The notes beneath the pieces were generated by a model. It did not search any database, was not told the origin of the DNA, and saw only the letters and a list, made by a program, of their open reading frames with translations. Shown here in pieces: positions 5,913 through 6,201 of a stretch of 6,201 bases of DNA (positions are counted from its first letter, which is position 1; each line of letters starts with the position of its first letter). The position numbers and the translations under genes are program-made. The stretch comes from Flavobacteriaceae bacterium (GTDB lineage: Bacteria > Bacteroidota > Bacteroidia > Flavobacteriales > Flavobacteriaceae): positions 1-6,201 of the forward strand of contig JABSPP010000106.1 in NCBI GenBank assembly GCA_013214275.1, written 5' to 3'.

Positions 5913-6201
5913 ATGAAAAAAATACTGTTATTACTTGTGTGTTCGATCTTTGTGAGTTCATGTGTGTCTAAAAAAGAGTTTGCAGCTCTTGAAGCTAAGC
6001 ATAAAAAAGCTAAGGATGAGTTACTAGCAGTAAAGAATAACTTGACCAAATGCTTGATTGAAAAGGAGAAATGTGAATCACAAACTGTCAGTTTGAAAGA
6101 TAATATTGAAGAATTAAAAAAAGACAAGCAGAAGACCTTAGAGTATGTTGATAACTTGACTGTTTTAACGAAAGGAGCTAATGATAATATCAAGGAGACT
6201 C
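5913..6201 (+). CDS. OmpA-family coiled-coil lipoprotein, N-terminal 96 residues, cut by the window edge
   Basis: An ATG at 5913 opens a frame that runs without a stop to the right edge. The protein begins MKKILLLLVCSIF and a lipobox V14-S15-S16-C17, so it should be lipidated and most likely anchored in the outer membrane facing the periplasm. Residues about 20-85 are highly charged with regular Leu/Ile spacing, as in a long helix or coiled coil. The SCVSKK start, the heptad-rich linker and the LTVLTKGANDNIKET segment (82-96) resemble flavobacterial OmpA-family proteins, which continue into a C-terminal peptidoglycan-binding OmpA domain; that domain would lie outside the window. Two extra cysteines, C47 and C54, sit seven residues apart in the helix. 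A strong promoter lies just upstream. The lipoprotein call is firm; the OmpA assignment rests on resemblance of the N-terminal part only. Confidence 0.8.
   Translation, partial: MKKILLLLVCSIFVSSCVSKKEFAALEAKHKKAKDELLAVKNNLTKCLIEKEKCESQTVSLKDNIEELKKDKQKTLEYVDNLTVLTKGANDNIKET

Noticed and set aside
5699..6193. 164-codon open frame on the minus strand opposite the OmpA-like lipoprotein gene
   Set aside because: It overlaps a plus-strand gene that has a full promoter, a lipobox and coiled-coil character. The minus-strand translation is low-complexity and shows no recognisable motif.

Overview
The window looks like chromosomal DNA of a marine-type member of the Flavobacteriales (Bacteroidota). 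It is AT-rich. The protein sequences have a flavobacterial character, two lipoproteins have short SC lipoboxes, Shine-Dalgarno signals are mostly absent, and several upstream regions carry the Bacteroidota -7 promoter element TAnnTTTG. I assign this from protein and promoter style only; I could not place the genus.

Layout from left to right: (1) the 5' 85 codons of a yaaA-type peroxide-stress gene on the minus strand, cut by the left edge; (2) a 176-nt divergent intergenic region with a 10-bp inverted repeat just upstream of yaaA; (3) a plus-strand run made of a 90-residue tail-anchored membrane protein of unknown function, gpmI (cofactor-independent phosphoglycerate mutase), an exported monothiol thioredoxin-like protein, map (type I methionine aminopeptidase) and a class I SAM-dependent methyltransferase placed 6 nt after map; (4) a convergent apbE-type lipoprotein gene (FAD:protein FMN transferase) on the minus strand; (5) a 227-nt divergent regulatory region with good promoter matches on both strands; (6) the start of an OmpA-family coiled-coil lipoprotein gene on the plus strand, cut by the right edge.

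The genes are mostly housekeeping functions (glycolysis, N-terminal methionine removal, flavinylation of respiratory proteins, cell envelope, oxidative stress) and do not form one pathway. map and the methyltransferase are very likely co-transcribed. The 90-residue gene and gpmI may be. I see no mobile element, CRISPR array, tRNA, rRNA or defence system, and no stretch over 300 nt lacks a gene. I did not find a new multi-gene system. The points most worth a second look are a perfect T9/A9 hairpin inside the methyltransferase gene, the apparent loss of a zinc knuckle from that enzyme, the single-cysteine active site of the thioredoxin-like protein, and the inverted repeat before yaaA.
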